DNA of 64,000 bases from Breviolum minutum Mf 1.05b.01 (GCA_000507305.1 DF239277.1:1748-65747), one strand, 5' to 3'. Shown: positions 11,432-23,227, counted from the stretch's first letter. The notes: generated by a model not told the origin, from the letters alone. Program-made: numbers and translations.

Positions 11432-13163
11432 CTACATGATCAATGGCTTATGCTGGGTATTGGACACTAATGGCGCGGCTTTCTTCTTCACGACTTCTGG
11501 ATCTGGCCGTTCCAGCCAAATGACCTTCCACCGTACTTTGAGAGTGACACAAATCAGATTCATCAGATGAGAACATGGCACAAGCACATGAAGTTCATCA
11601 TTCTGTACAGTTTCCAATCGACTTTTATCCAACCTGGCAGAGTCTGTTGCTTGAGGCAGTGGCAGGGATGTTTTGTGGGAGTTGACAAAATGTATGTGCT
11701 TGCCAATCTGCAGGTAAGACCTTGTTCTGCGAAATGAGTCATGAGCACCCTGAACATTCAGTCTTGAAACAACAGACCCTTCACAAATCAAATGAATGTT
11801 CAAAAGAAACATATATATCTATCTATAAGTCTCTGTATATAATTAGTAAAAACACCTGCACAATCATGCAACATATGGTGGCAACAAAACCTGGGCAACA
11901 AAAAAACACCAACCGCTTCGGGTTCACACTTGATTTAAACGCCAAGCTACCGCAGCAAGGCCTGGTGGTACATTGTCCTGTTGCAACCTGCAGGGTTTGT
12001 TTTGGACACATCCATTCCCTAGGCATCCATGTAATCATGTATGGTATACCTACATTTGCTTGATTTTTATGGTTTTCATGTGGGTAAATATACCACACAA
12101 CACGGATCTTATGGGATTGGATCTGGGCCCCAGGATTCATGCAATTGTCATTGCCAGGATGATTTATTACGTGTTTAGTTAGTAGGGAATCACAACCTAA
12201 ACTGATTCATTTGGTGATTATTTCTGGATGGGGGGGTAGATCCAACACATCCAAAAGAAAATGATGGTGTGCGAAACTTCCATGCGGTGGATCTGTCTTT
12301 TTGTGCACCACGAGTCATATCTATTGCCATCCCCGAAACATTCAAATCATCATGTGTGCATTGAATCAGGTCTGGAAAAATCAAGTATGTTCCAATGATG
12401 TCCAACGAAAGTACGACATCCATCCCAATGTCCCTCCAATGTGAATGATTAAATATTGCTACAGTATGCTACAGTCATCCACAGGAGTGGCATGAAATCC
12501 ACAGGAGTGGCATGAAAATGAGGTGCCGCAAGTTGGATCTGCACATCGGATCGACTTATATTTCGAATCTGAGCATTTCTTGAAGGGTTCATTGAACTGG
12601 TGAAGCCAAACCACTCTGAATGAAATCGACATATGAAATCAAATGTCAAACAGTGAAACAAATGAAACACTGAAAAGTAGATTGTTGCGACCATTTTACG
12701 AATGTCAGTCGACTTTGGACCGCATACGACAACCTGGCCCCAGCTTGAGGGCGCCAAAACTCTGGTATTATGTATGATAGACTCAACAACATTTGAAACC
12801 ACAACCATAGATCAAAACAGCAGGGTTTGCGTTTTGCTTACCTTTTATAATGTAAATGCTAAATTCAAGTCAAATAGGAATACTTGAAACCAGACCAAGG
12901 ACGTCAATGTTAAAAGACAAATGACCAGGAGGTCGTTGTAGAGCTGGTCAGAGTCATCGAAGCGTCTGCCTTGAATCGTGGCTCCTGGGCCAACGAAGAA
13001 CAAAATGAGCCACCGTGCGATCGGTCACTGGAAATCGGATCTGGGTTTGTTTAGGGTGATTCATTGATCCATATGAATTCATTAGCAAAGATGAAATTCC
13101 AGGAACTAATACAAGTAGAATCTTGAGGATGTTAAGGAAGTATGCTTGAAATGGCTTGAACAT
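11432..13163 (-). CDS. Unrecognised five-exon gene
   Basis: Exons 12884-12984, 12700-12781, 12483-12615, 12249-12433 and 11432-11778 join with consistent phases across GT-AG introns and end in a stop at 11,432. The joined protein has about 245 residues in these exons. It starts with an ATIQGRRFDDSD segment followed by a hydrophobic stretch, has a hydrophobic segment around LSLDIIGTYLIF, and a basic C-terminus (EVVKKKA). A possible signal or anchor peptide (MFKPFQAYF) begins at 13,163 right after an acceptor, but its link to 12,984 is not in phase. The last intron holds a hairpin element. Exon 12483-12615 contains a 19-base tandem duplication that spans its own donor. No family was recognised. 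Confidence 0.65.
12016..12115. mobile_element. MITE-like hairpin, copy B
   Basis: A degenerate member of the CCCATAGGATCCATGG hairpin family in opposite orientation to copy A. The arms at 12016-12057 and 12074-12115 enclose a short loop. The segment ATTTTTATGGTTTTCATG matches the reverse complement of the loop side of copy A. It lies within the last intron (11779-12248) of the five-exon gene. Confidence 0.6.
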
Positions 13164-13298
13164 CTATAAATATGTTGAACAAGCGTATTCTGGTGTTTAT
13201 AAATCGGATTTTGCAAATGATCAAAAAATAGCAAGCATGACCTGTTTCATTGTACGGAAAATGATATGCCAAAATATGATCGCAACTCCATGCCGAGT

Positions 13299-14025
13299 TT
13301 AGGATGTTAAATGGAAAGAAAACTGCTCGCATTGAGAGACATGTGCTTTCTCGATGTTCACAGATTTTGGTATCTTTTCACATCATGGCAACATCTTCAT
13401 GACAACGGTACCTCCATGATGTCCACTGCACTCTGGTCGCAAATCACCAGTATTTTGGAGGCAGAACGAGCGGGCACCTGAGTGTTGAGCATAGAAAAGT
13501 GGACATTAGGTGAAATAAACGGATGAACCAAGTTTTGAAATAGTTTCACAAAAGCTGTACAAAACCTCTTTGACCCCCTGGTACTCTCAGAGTCTAATGG
13601 ATTCTGATGAGGAATTGAGCATGCAAATGAAACAACAAAACAAGAAAACAAAGCAACAAAGGATGTCGTTGCACCAAAACTCAGAAGAATGAGAAACAAC
13701 AGGTTTTTTCAACTTTTGCAAAATAAACATATTAGCAAGAAACTTTGACATAATCACCGAGTCATTGATAGTTTTTGTCGATATAATAAAGAAAGAGATT
13801 TTGAGGCCATAATTCACCTGAATCTGAAATCTTCTGAAACACCAGATAGGTATCTCTTCAACATCCTTCCAGATAAGACAAAAATGCTCCCGAGGTCTTT
13901 GCCAGATTGTTCAACATCCGAAAAAAGCCAGCTGCCTGCGCGTTTTGCGGTAGTGAAATCGGAATCATCAAGAATCAAAGTTGGGACGTCTTTGGCCCAG
14001 GCCATGTCACCAGCCTTATGAAGAG
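13299..14025 (-). CDS. Unrecognised four-exon gene
   Basis: Exons 13818-14025, 13529-13577, 13412-13477 and 13299-13373 join with closed phases through GT-AG introns and end in TAA. The first exon begins after AGTGAG and has ATG (MAWAKDVPTLIL) at codon 8, a plausible start if this acceptor receives a spliced leader. The predicted protein is then about 125 residues and contains ASKILVICDQSAVDIME. No family was recognised. Upstream sequence to 15.1 kb lacks coding character, which supports a 5' end here. Confidence 0.65.
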
Positions 14026-14029
14026 CTCA

Positions 14030-15100
14030 CTAATTGAAACGATTTCCCTGGAGAAGTGTCCCAAAATTAGGGAGTCTTAAAATCTGAGCAATCAGTTCCC
14101 TGGAATTGATCTTAGATAGGATATATGCAACATATCTATGCATATAATCAAATATATGTAATAACATCATCTATAAATAAACATTTGTTCAAAAAACTAT
14201 GTAATCATAAAATATATTCATTCAAAAAAAACTCTATATCTACCTATTCACTATATATATTATATACATACATGAGATATATCTATATGATCTCTCACTA
14301 TGTTGAAACACCAACAAAAGTACTGGGAAACTTCCAGACAAAGAAAACAAAACACCATGCGCCTCCCCACGACGTCCACCAGTGATACCACCTAGGTCTC
14401 CAACCTCGCAACGTCGGTCCCAAATCCATCAATTTCTATACCCATAGGATCCATGGATGCGTGCTATATTTACCTACATGAAAACCATAAAAATATATAA
14501 AAATCAACCATTCATGTAGGTAAATATACCAGTCCCATGGATCCTGTGGGATATAGTATAATATGAAAACAATTGAAAACATCACACCAATGGTAGGGGT
14601 TTCATCTCAAAGTTTGGTTTTTGGGTGAAGTTCCTGGAACTTGTCACCCAAAAAAATGCGGGGTGAACATGTTTGTCAAATGCGTTGATATGTTAATACG
14701 TTGGTCAACTGATTCGCTTTTGGGGGTGTTTTGACAATGGTCAAATTTTATCTTGGTCATACTACACTAATACACAAAAAATATGTATATGCATAGATAT
14801 AGATACATCGCCACGTTAACTAAGTCATCCTAAGACTATCAAATAGATAGGAAAAGTGGACGCGCTCGTACAATTTCGGTGTACGTACAAATGTTATATA
14901 TATACACATAAATATGAGATTTTTACGACATCATTAAAGTCATATGTATACTGCAAACATATATGTGTATTTGCAGTACTCGCCTACACCTTTGGAAACT
15001 AACACGGAGTCTGAGAAAAATCTGCCTGAACAACCTATGATTCTTCAAAACCAATAACTTGGAAAATCACTAAATAATGTCTTTGAAAAAGAACATGTCT
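14030..15100. other. AT-rich intergenic stretch
   Basis: TA-rich sequence with many stops on both strands and one hairpin element (14437-14553). No gene is supported. Confidence 0.5.
14437..14553. mobile_element. MITE-like hairpin, copy A
   Basis: Arms of about 43 bases (14437-14481 and 14512-14553) pair almost perfectly. Both carry the palindrome-rich core GGATCCATGG and the inner segment TATATTTACCTACATGA, around an AT-rich loop of about 30 bases. No protein is encoded, so any movement would need a transposase from elsewhere. Copies B (12.0 kb) and C (62.2 kb) share arm and loop sequence. Confidence 0.7.
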
Positions 15101-15108
15101 ATACACAC

Positions 15109-15220
15109 CATCCATCCAACATAAACCCATCACTTTGAAGCTTCCAGGATTCGGAGGTCCGACCATTGGCTCCAATTGGGATCCCCGTGCGACTCTGGAA
15201 ACACTGGCCTCCGTCATGAC
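15109..15220 (-). CDS. Exon of an unrecognised gene
   Basis: It is flanked by an acceptor (CACCAGCACAG) and a GTGTGT donor, open in phase 0, and encodes 37 residues including PMVGPPNPGSF. Partner exons were not identified and the product is unknown. Confidence 0.5.
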
Positions 15221-15990
15221 CTGTGCTGGTGTTGGAAAAATTCTCCACAAAGCGGGAAGGAAAAAGGAATGACTATATGAATGGAAAGTAACAGGTTTTC
15301 TGGAAAAAAAACTGCTTGGGCCGATTTACTGAAATTCATCAGAAAAAGTCCAAAGAGCATTATCCAATTATCCATGAGTTTTCATCTGAAACCCAGTTGA
15401 TGGATCTTGGGGGGATCACCTGATTTTGAGATCTTGTGATTCCAAAATGGGAATACAGGAATACACAATAATCAATCCACACACTGATGACCGTACGCAG
15501 CAGGGACTCTCAAACTAGGCTCGGAACGATCATGTCCAAGGATGGTGCCTTGAAATGACCAATTTCGGCAAGCAATTCATCTGTCATCATCTGTCATGAT
15601 GTTTGACTGATGCTTCATGATGTTGCCGGATTCGTTTCACTTTGATTCATCTGTGCTTTTTATCATCGCTCGTCCAAATCCCGACACCTGCATCTTTTCA
15701 GAAAGGATGCCACCATCAAAGTTGCTACTCCTTTCAGTCAGGGAAACGATTCACTTTCGACCCCAAAATGATCAACAAAAATCCAAAAATCAAAGGAGAC
15801 CCTTTTGTTTTACAATTTGTTGCACCGTGACCACACCTTTTTTCACGAAAAGCTTTGGCAGCCACATGTTGATGGCACACACACACGCTTTCCGGAACAT
15901 GGAACGTTGAGGATTGGCACATGTTGAGGTGGAAAAGAGTGGAACAGTGCTGGAACACGGGAGACCTCGTATTCCGTCCTTCGACTAGGA

Positions 15991-16755
15991 CTAGGCCTGT
16001 TCAACAGGTTGGACCACTTGCGCTTGCACCACTTGCGCTTGCACCACGGGAAGAGGTTGTTGTATGTGAGCAGATTGAGGCATACCAATTTGTGTTGGTG
16101 CCGCAGTTGCAGCAGGTACCCATTGCGGTGCAAACTCTTCTGCTTTCATAGGCATGACTATGATGAGGTTATAGCCTAGTGGTGGCCATGCTGCATTCAC
16201 ATGACCGTGCTTTCCTGAAACAAGCAGCGGCTGGCCATATTGGTCATAAGCCATCTGGTCAGGCACTTGCGCCACATGGCCTCCCATTTCCATTAGTGCC
16301 AGTCGAACGGGGCATGACCATTCGTCTGTTTTCTTTTTGGTGACTTCTTGCAAACTGCCGGTAAATCTCTTTGCCCACGCATAGAGGCAGCAAAGAGGGA
16401 TGCAACAGCAATATATCCCAAATGCCATGCTGCAAATCATACAACACATCATGGCCGGAAAGGGCGGTGCATTTGAGTCTATATAGTCTCTGTATGCATT
16501 GATGAGATCATTGTATTGCGCTTCGGTGCAAGCTGCTGCCAAACGAGGATCGTATGGCGGATAGGTTTGATTTCCAGAAGTATTCCAACCGATGTTGACA
16601 TAAAGCTCTGCATTTTGGCCTCTTGATTGTCCAAGAGGCTTCATATAGATTCGGCCCATGTAGTCCTTGTTCGCCATAGCGCCGGGACAAGTTTCGTCCT
16701 CATTGACTTCTTCAAATATGTTTGGGCCACTGGGAGAGCGGTTGGTAGCCTGGAC
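15991..16755 (-). CDS. Cys-rich membrane protein, tandem copy A
   Basis: The open exon starts after an acceptor (TTTCATTGCCAG) at 16756-16757. ATG at 16677 (MANKDYMGRIYMKPLG) aligns with the start of copy B and gives 228 residues; the open reading continues 26 codons upstream. Near residues 70-105 is a strongly hydrophobic Cys-rich segment (MMCCMICSMAFGIYCCC) that should insert in or bind a membrane. The C-terminus is Ala/Pro/Gln-rich with a repeated VVQAQ. Copy B lies about 1.47 kb upstream. The family was not recognised; the Cys pattern recalls PLAC8 proteins but the PLAC8 motif was not found. Confidence 0.75.
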   Translation of the reverse strand, partial: VQATNRSPSGPNIFEEVNEDETCPGAMANKDYMGRIYMKPLGQSRGQNAELYVNIGWNTSGNQTYPPYDPRLAAACTEAQYNDLINAYRDYIDSNAPPFPAMMCCMICSMAFGIYCCCIPLCCLYAWAKRFTGSLQEVTKKKTDEWSCPVRLALMEMGGHVAQVPDQMAYDQYGQPLLVSGKHGHVNAAWPPLGYNLIIVMPMKAEEFAPQWVPAATAAPTQIGMPQSAHIQQPLPVVQAQVVQAQVVQPVEQA

Positions 16756-16759
16756 CTGG

Positions 16760-17435
16760 CAATGAAAAGTTACTATATCTCTATATGCTGTGTATATTTT
16801 ATTACGTAATTTAATGTCATAAAAATACAACATAATATACAGTAATATCAAGACATATCAAGACAATGGGATATATAGTAGGTTTATTATCTTTGCATTT
16901 TGCAGCATGACCAACCAGTCAAAAAAAAACACTATGAATAATGCTACTCCGGTGTGCTTTTTCCACTCTATTCATGTCAGAACTTGGAGCTGCAACGTTC
17001 AAATTGTTGTACTTGTCCACCTGTTTCCTCTTGTTTCCTCGAGAAATCATCCTTTTACTAAATCACACCAAATTCATCAATGTGTGTGTGTGTGCATTTC
17101 TTTGTTCGAGCAATCACTGCATTGTGACTTGGGTATATTTGAACACAAAAAATCGCACAAAATCTTTATCCATCTCACTTTCTTCAGCCACAAATTCATG
17201 ACTTCGCCTCTCACAAAAAGCAGCATAATCATAAGCAGCTCTTTTTCGACAAATTTTGCTGACATTCGCCAAGCTAAGTCAATGGGTGGCATATGGTTGC
17301 ATTGCGTTGGGGTGAAAATCTACGGAGACTATTTAACAGTTCTGCAGTGTTTTTCTCCCATTTTCTTCGTTCGACAAGGGCTATGTGGAGCTGTTGTAAT
17401 CAACTTTGTACAGAAAGCCCCATGAAGCTTTTTTA
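16760..17435. other. Spacer between tandem copies
   Basis: AT-rich DNA of about 680 bases between the two paralogues. It presumably holds the 5' part or upstream exon of copy A and the 3' end signals of copy B. No separate gene is supported. Confidence 0.4.
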
Positions 17436-17438
17436 TGC

Positions 17439-18149
17439 CTACGCTTCAGGCTGATTCGCCTCAACCACCATGGCCTCATTTTGGACCACTTGCGCTTGCA
17501 CCACTTGCGCTTGCACCACGGGAAGAGGTTGTTGTATGTGAGCAGATTGAGGCATACCAATTTGTGTTGGTGCCGCAGTTGCAGCAGGTACCCATTGCGG
17601 TGCAAACTCTTCTGCTTTCATAGGCATGACTATGATGAGGTTATAGCCTAGTGGTGGCCATGCTGCATTCACATGACCGTGCTTTCCTGAAACAAGCAGC
17701 GGCTGGCCATATTGGTCATAAGCCATCTGGTCAGGCACTTGCGCCACATGGCCTCCCACTTCCATTAGTGCCAGTCGAACTGGGCAAGACCATTCGTCTG
17801 TTTTCTTGTCTGTAATTTCCTTTAGTCCCTTGGTAAATCCCTTTGCCCACGCACAAAGGCAGCAAAGAGGGATGCACAGGCAATATACCCCCAATGCTAT
17901 GCTGCAAATCATGCAACACATCATGGCCGGAAATGGCACTGCATTTGAGTCCATATAGTCTCTGTATGCATTGATGAGATCATTGTATTGCGCTTCGGTG
18001 CAAGCTGCTGCCAAACGAGGATCGTATGGCGGATAGGTTTGATTTCCAGAAGTATTCCAACCAATGTTGACATAAAGCTCTGCATTTTGGCCTCTTGATT
18101 GTCCAAGAGGCTTCATATAGATTCGGCCCATGTAGTGCTTCATCGCCAT
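17439..18149 (-). CDS. Cys-rich membrane protein, tandem copy B
   Basis: A single open exon from ATG at 18149 (MAMKHYMGRIYMKPLG) to TAG at 17439 gives 236 residues. An acceptor-like TTTTTGCAG ends two bases before the ATG, consistent with a spliced-leader site. It shares the Cys-rich hydrophobic segment and the VVQAQ repeat with copy A, but ends in a different tail (VVEANQPEA). The first and last thirds are nearly identical to copy A at DNA level, while the Cys-rich middle differs strongly. Function unknown. Confidence 0.75.
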   Translation of the reverse strand: MAMKHYMGRIYMKPLGQSRGQNAELYVNIGWNTSGNQTYPPYDPRLAAACTEAQYNDLINAYRDYMDSNAVPFPAMMCCMICSIALGVYCLCIPLCCLCAWAKGFTKGLKEITDKKTDEWSCPVRLALMEVGGHVAQVPDQMAYDQYGQPLLVSGKHGHVNAAWPPLGYNLIIVMPMKAEEFAPQWVPAATAAPTQIGMPQSAHIQQPLPVVQAQVVQAQVVQNEAMVVEANQPEA

Positions 18150-18332
18150 GGCTGCAAAAAGTCTGCAACTTGACAGAGATTCGGTGCCTAGAAGGGCCCT
18201 CTGCTTTCTTGAGAAAAGCAAGAAAAGTGCAAACACGTTGATGCGTAAGAAAAAGTCTCAGCAAAATGAGCAAACATGAAGGCAATTTTTTGTTAGCAAA
18301 TGTATGCAATTGTTGGCGAAAAGCCCGAGATT

Positions 18333-18460
18333 TCACAGACTCCTTCCAGGGCTGCAGGCTGTAACCAATAGGGTCTTCCCCTTCGTCTTGGTGTAATCCA
18401 ACGTGTCACGCCGGAACCTCACACAAAATACACACTGAACACAGAATATTGGTGAAAGCT
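18333..18460 (-). CDS. Candidate exon upstream of copy B
   Basis: The open minus-strand segment after TTTTGTGTGAG encodes RRDTLDYTKTKGKTLL and ends in TGA. It could be the last exon of the next gene upstream. No domain was recognised. Confidence 0.35.
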
Positions 18461-18746
18461 GATGATTCTCTACCTGGCAGGTTTGCGTTTTTGATGATGA
18501 CTGCACTTCTTTGTGTACAAAGGTGTACAATCATCTATCTGTTTGGTCAAACTGTCAATACCCCTGAAATGTCAGGAACACCAATGTAATTCCCCGTGCT
18601 TCAACAACAGGAAATGTGAACAACTAATTGTATGATATATATTTAATATACTCTCCGTAGTGCCTGCGTGTAATCATGTGTAATTTACTTTTTTGTCTGA
18701 CATCACCATAGAATTTGACTACTATTCGCCATCTTGCATTATACTT

Positions 18747-19690
18747 TTAGATCTCACTGAGGGTCCTGCAAACGAACATTGTGCTGAAAGTAGACTTCAA
18801 GATTTCGTTCACAGACCTAAGGCACCACCCAAATGGGTTTTCAACAAAAATAGAGTGACCTTTGGAGTGACCCTTGAGTTGAAGAAACGTCCAAGAGAAA
18901 TTCGTTGACATGAATGATGACATGAATGTACCAATTCCGAATCCAATTTCTATGAACGCTATGTTCAGCATCCTATCTCGAAACAAAATCTCTACAACAT
19001 CTTCTAGGGCTGCGGCAAACATCACCTTGGCACCCAGCATGGCTGCCACTAAGCCAGCAGTCATGCACTCTGCACCTCTGGCACAGTTTTAAAAGGAAGG
19101 CTTGTAACAGACGAGATGCTTTAACAAAGGCTCCTATCATTTTCGATACTTTAAATACATCTAAATACTTTATCTAATCATTTTTGATAGCACCCAATTC
19201 AAGGCAAGGACAATGACTTGACAGTGTGACTGTGTCGGCCATGGGGGTGAGTCTTGGATCATAGAATTTCCTCAGAAAAACTGATGCATGTCCCGGCTTG
19301 AGCGCGCCTACGACGCACACCACCTTACCTTCAAAGCTCCGGTTGGGCCTAAGGGCTGTCAGACGTTTACCGTTGGCCAATATGACATTGCGTACGGAAA
19401 AATGTTATACATCTCACTAAACAAAACCTGACATCTTAATGTGGAATGAATCTGTACCTCCATAATGCTCATGCGAAAACTGTCATCACTTAGTGATTCT
19501 GCAAAAAATTATCGACAAAAGTAGCAATCCAATCCAAAAGTTTTCAACTAAATATACTTACAGTAGTATAGCATCAAATTTGAAAAACTTGAACCGTGAT
19601 GACGGTCTTCTTGTTTCCACTGGCAAAAATGGATCGAGTTTTCTCGGTGGCACACAGAGAAGAGATCATGTGTCGACCTTGAAAAACGAA
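18747..19690 (-). CDS. Unrecognised multi-exon gene (fragments)
   Basis: Three coding-like exons are seen. One at about 19596-19680 follows CTTTTTTTCAAG-type sequence and encodes MISSLCATEKTRS and an ITVQ end before GT. One at about 19174-19400 encodes GKRLTALRPNRSFEG and, if no intron intervenes at GTAAGG, KVVCVVGALKPGHASVFL. One at about 18960-19080 encodes an Ala-rich hydrophobic peptide (TAGLVAAMLGAKVMFAAAL). A Rossmann-like reading of VVCVVGALKPG is conceivable but unproven. Confidence 0.4.
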
Positions 19691-20445
19691 GGGAACAGGT
19701 GAAAGGAAACACACAAATGGTAATGTTGATGGCTGAAATCCGACAAACCAGGGATGAAACCCAGAAAAATCATAAAATGAATAGCGCTTTAAAATTGGAG
19801 GATTTCAGCTTTTAACGTGTTCGAAGAAGGGCGTTTCATTTTCAGATCTTAGTGATGGTGTTTATACTGCACTTTGCTTGAAGAGGATCGATGTCTTGTA
19901 GATCATACCATCCAAAACTCAGAAATCTATAACAGGTGTGTCAGGTTCCAAGTCGGGCATCTTCATGATACAATCTTGACATCTAATCAGGCTACCTTGT
20001 ATGTGCCAATAAAATTAGATTTGGAATGATTTGGAGCTATGTATTCCAATCCCGGATCGGCTTGGGTCCGGTCTGGCCAACAAGTCAGCAACATGACAAG
20101 CAGACCTTGGCAGTTGAAGCTTAAAAAATTAGCACCTTAAGGATCTGTGCTTTGAACATTCCGAAAAAAATGGGAAAGGATATTCACATATTCACATTCA
20201 AAGTATATCAAAATGCATCATTTTTCCTCAATTTTCTAGCATTTCTGGATCATATTAGCCATGATCGGAGGGCTTGAGATCAATACCTTGAAGCAAAGAA
20301 AGGAGCTGGTGGATGATCTTTGAAGACTCCATGCCATGGCCTTAAGCAGAAGGGTAGAACAGTTGAGAAAAGGGATGAGTTACACTGAGGATCATATTGA
20401 GATACCAAAAATCAAATAATTTATGTCAACTTCATAATTTGATGT

Positions 20446-20643
20446 TTAAAACTTCAAGTTGAAACTGTTTGTTTGAAATGCCTCGAAGGAAAGTATTGAG
20501 AGATATTGAGAGTGTGTCACTGTGTCCCTAGAACTTCCGTGCTCTTTCAGAGAGTGTGATTCGATATGTCCAAAAGTTGTCTCACACGTAGGAGATCCCG
20601 GCGAGAAATTTGCATTGTTCATGGCATCGAGTTCGCTGATCAT
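20446..20643 (-). CDS. Candidate first exon, unknown protein
   Basis: ATG at 20643 opens 65 codons rich in Ser/Thr/His (MISELDAMNNANFSPG). It lies just downstream of the seven-exon gene's stop at 20,822, so it could start the next gene. A GTGTGA donor near 20,590 would shorten it. Product unknown. Confidence 0.35.
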   Translation of the reverse strand: MISELDAMNNANFSPGSPTCETTFGHIESHSLKEHGSSRDTVTHSQYLSILSFEAFQTNSFNLKF

Positions 20644-20821
20644 TCAACTTTCATGAGGTTCCAGCGGATCGATGACAGTTAGGAAGAAGTCCCTTTGGTA
20701 CTTTGGTGCCAAGTCTTCCTCGGCTGGCGTTCAGCACCATTTGCAAAAGCAAGAGCAAAGAAAAGCATGAATCACCAGAATATCAAAAAACAGACAGTGC
20801 TTTACAACACATCTTACACAA

Positions 20822-22650
20822 CTAAATGTTATGCAACATGTTTTGCCAGGTTTTTGTTTTGTTTGGAAGCCTGAGGAATCGGCTAGTGACTCTTTCGCTG
20901 TGGCACTTCGCCTGTCTAATCTGAAGCAAAGCCTCCACTTCGGTCTCTTTGGACCTGTCACGATGATCCCAACAGGGGGATTCATTCAAAGCCTTCACCA
21001 CCACCAACGATTGAAGTAAACAAATTCTATATCAACAAATGCTGACCCCTTGACATTTTCCAAGAAAAAGGAAGAAAGCCAACATGCTCCACCACGTAAT
21101 CTTCACAGCACTCAGCTTTGCACGTGCTTCCTCTCCTTTCTTTGCTGCGTTGGCCTTCCTGGGTCTCTGCTAAAAAAACGGTCTCTGACTGAGAACTTCA
21201 CAGATGGCACAGTCAGCACTTGCGAGCTGGGTCCTTTTTGGGTTCATTTTGGACGCTCGAAGCTGGCTCCGAAAATCTCTGAAAATTGCTCCAACCCGAG
21301 CCTTGCTCTGGCTCAGGCTGGGAAGCTTAAGGGTGTTTTTTTATGAATGAAATACGTGGAAAATGTCCAGTAAGCACAAATGCTTTGGGAGGTTAAACCA
21401 CCCTTTCTACAGTGGGCCATTAACATTTAAACCATGGTGGGAGGGCAGCTATGCATGTCACGATTCTGTTGCTGCAAACTACTAAGAATGGAGGCTGGTC
21501 TTCATGAGTCAAAACATGTGTGGTATTTTGCCTGTATAGTTTTCACTGTTTATTTAAATCGAACTAGGTAGAGGGGGCATTACCAACCCAAACAATGCAC
21601 CATTAGGGGTAAATTCCTCAAAATTGCCATAGATTAGCATTGTTTTATCCTTCTCAAATGGGAAATTCAACGATTCCGCTGACTCGAGCTTTGGCTCAGC
21701 TCTCTGCGCATGAAGAGCCTCACAGGTTTCAACAGCACCCTGCTGTTTGAAGATCAAGAAACACGGCGATGACTCAAACCCAACAATTTTATACAACTTT
21801 CACTTTGACATTTGCTTTCCAATAATGTTCATATATTTTGCCTTAAGGTTCGAACAATCAAATTCACCTTACCACATTACTTGGAAGTATGAACTAAAAA
21901 CTTTTGAATATAGTTTGGTGTCATGGAGAGGCGCCTCACTTCAATTGGCGAACCACCTCTGCCAGATGGCCACGCAGGATCTTTGCTGCAGGCATTGACA
22001 AATCTCGAGGGGAGCCGACCTGCGAGAACAAATCCTGACAACTTTGGTTTAATGTTTTGAAGATACAATCACCTGCAGTCTCCATTCTTTAAACCTTTCA
22101 AACGTTCGTCTATCCTTTTCAGCCTGCTCCCGGGTGAAGCAAGTAGCATCTTCGAATGTCAAATGAGGGCTCACATCAATCTTCGGGATATCATGGTATA
22201 TCAGAAGAGCTTAGGTCCATATATAAGGCGGATTGCAGCTTAATGTCATTATGCAAACATAGACTAAGAATACAAAGATCTAAACTTCTGAAGATGATCC
22301 ATAGCATACATACAAATCACGTATAATAATATGTAATTATTCAATATATATATATATATGAAAATATGTATATATATATAATATATGAATATATGATTGT
22401 GTATTATATATACATATATATACATACATTATTTGTATTATTTTGTATTTATTTCCTGGTTCTTTCTCGGAAAAAACACCCAAAGTCGACGACTGCCCAT
22501 TCCCGATTTTTCCCGGCAACCCGATCTCGCATGTACGCGATGCACTCCGCCACCACGGGCAAGTCTTTTGCGGAGAGTTGAGTCTCAGAGACCACAGCCT
22601 CTTTCACATTCTTCCTGAAGTGTTTGCCAGTTTTTCCAGTTGATGGGCAC
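20822..22650 (-). CDS. Unrecognised seven-exon gene
   Basis: Exons 22478 to about 22650, 22073-22209, 21940-22019, 21684-21739, 21220-21307, 21047-21164 and 20822-20992 join with closed phases, all GT-AG, ending in TAG. The joined protein of about 240 residues starts with a KHFRKNVKEAVVSETQ segment, then LLIYHDIPKIDVSPHL, a charged coil-like REQAEKDRRTFERFKEW, a Lys/Arg-rich part (DPARKPRKANAAKKG), a short hydrophobic patch (LAFFLFLG), and an acidic-basic C-terminus (ETEVEALLQIRQAK). Several exons are open in other frames too, so phase closure is the main support. No family was recognised. The 5' end is incomplete. Confidence 0.65.
22340..22440. repeat. TA-rich microsatellite
   Basis: Imperfect (TA)n/(TATACA)n in the intron between exons 22478-22650 and 22073-22209. 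Confidence 0.8.
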
Positions 22651-23019
22651 ATAAAAGATCTAAAATGTTGGGGGTATTAAAGTGATGGGCATTGCGGCAT
22701 TTTCTTTAGCCAACCGGGGAGCTGCATTTTGGTCCAAGAGTTTTAGTCCGAAATAAAATCATATAACGAAAAAACATCTTCAGAATGAAATGAGCAGCAT
22801 GAATCATGTCCAGAACAAAAAAGGGGGTTGCGGGGTTGCTTGATGTTGTACTTTTGAGTCGTTTCCTCAATATGCCTGGATTTCATGCTGGGAGAAGTTG
22901 ACATGAAGTTGCTGACTGGCAAGTGGGATCCAGGGGTGGCTTGTCATCAACACCAAGAGCTTGTTGGATTCTTGTAGAAAGGATATGAAAAAAATACATG
23001 GATCATGGATCATCAACTG

Positions 23020-23227
23020 ACCCAAGGTCCAGATGTTAACACTCCTGATTGCTTAAGATTGACGACAATTCCACACCTCGCATCAAGTGCCGCTGAGTAA
23101 CGTGAATTCAGCGTCACCATGTAACAATGATGTAGCCACCGCCCGGAGTGCAACATTGACTGCTGGGGCAACATCCAAATTGGGCCTGGACAGTGCTGAG
23201 CCATCTCACCTTTTGTCCCATCCCTTG
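23020..23227 (-). CDS. Exon of an unrecognised gene
   Basis: It follows a good acceptor (CTCTAATTCAG) and encodes a Cys/His/Trp-containing peptide (MAQHCPGPIWMLPQQS), ending at a GTCAGT donor near 23,026. A second frame is also open for 36 codons. Product unknown. Confidence 0.45.

Noticed and set aside
15843..16133. Minus-strand reading overlapping the 3' end of copy A (KRKWCKRKWSN)
   Set aside because: A different frame of the same GTGCAAGCGCAAGTG repeat that encodes VVQAQ in the real frame.
16907..17425. Plus-strand open reading of 172 codons between the tandem copies
   Set aside because: AT-rich, low-complexity peptide with no splice support; it lies in the spacer and partly antisense to the duplicated 3' region.
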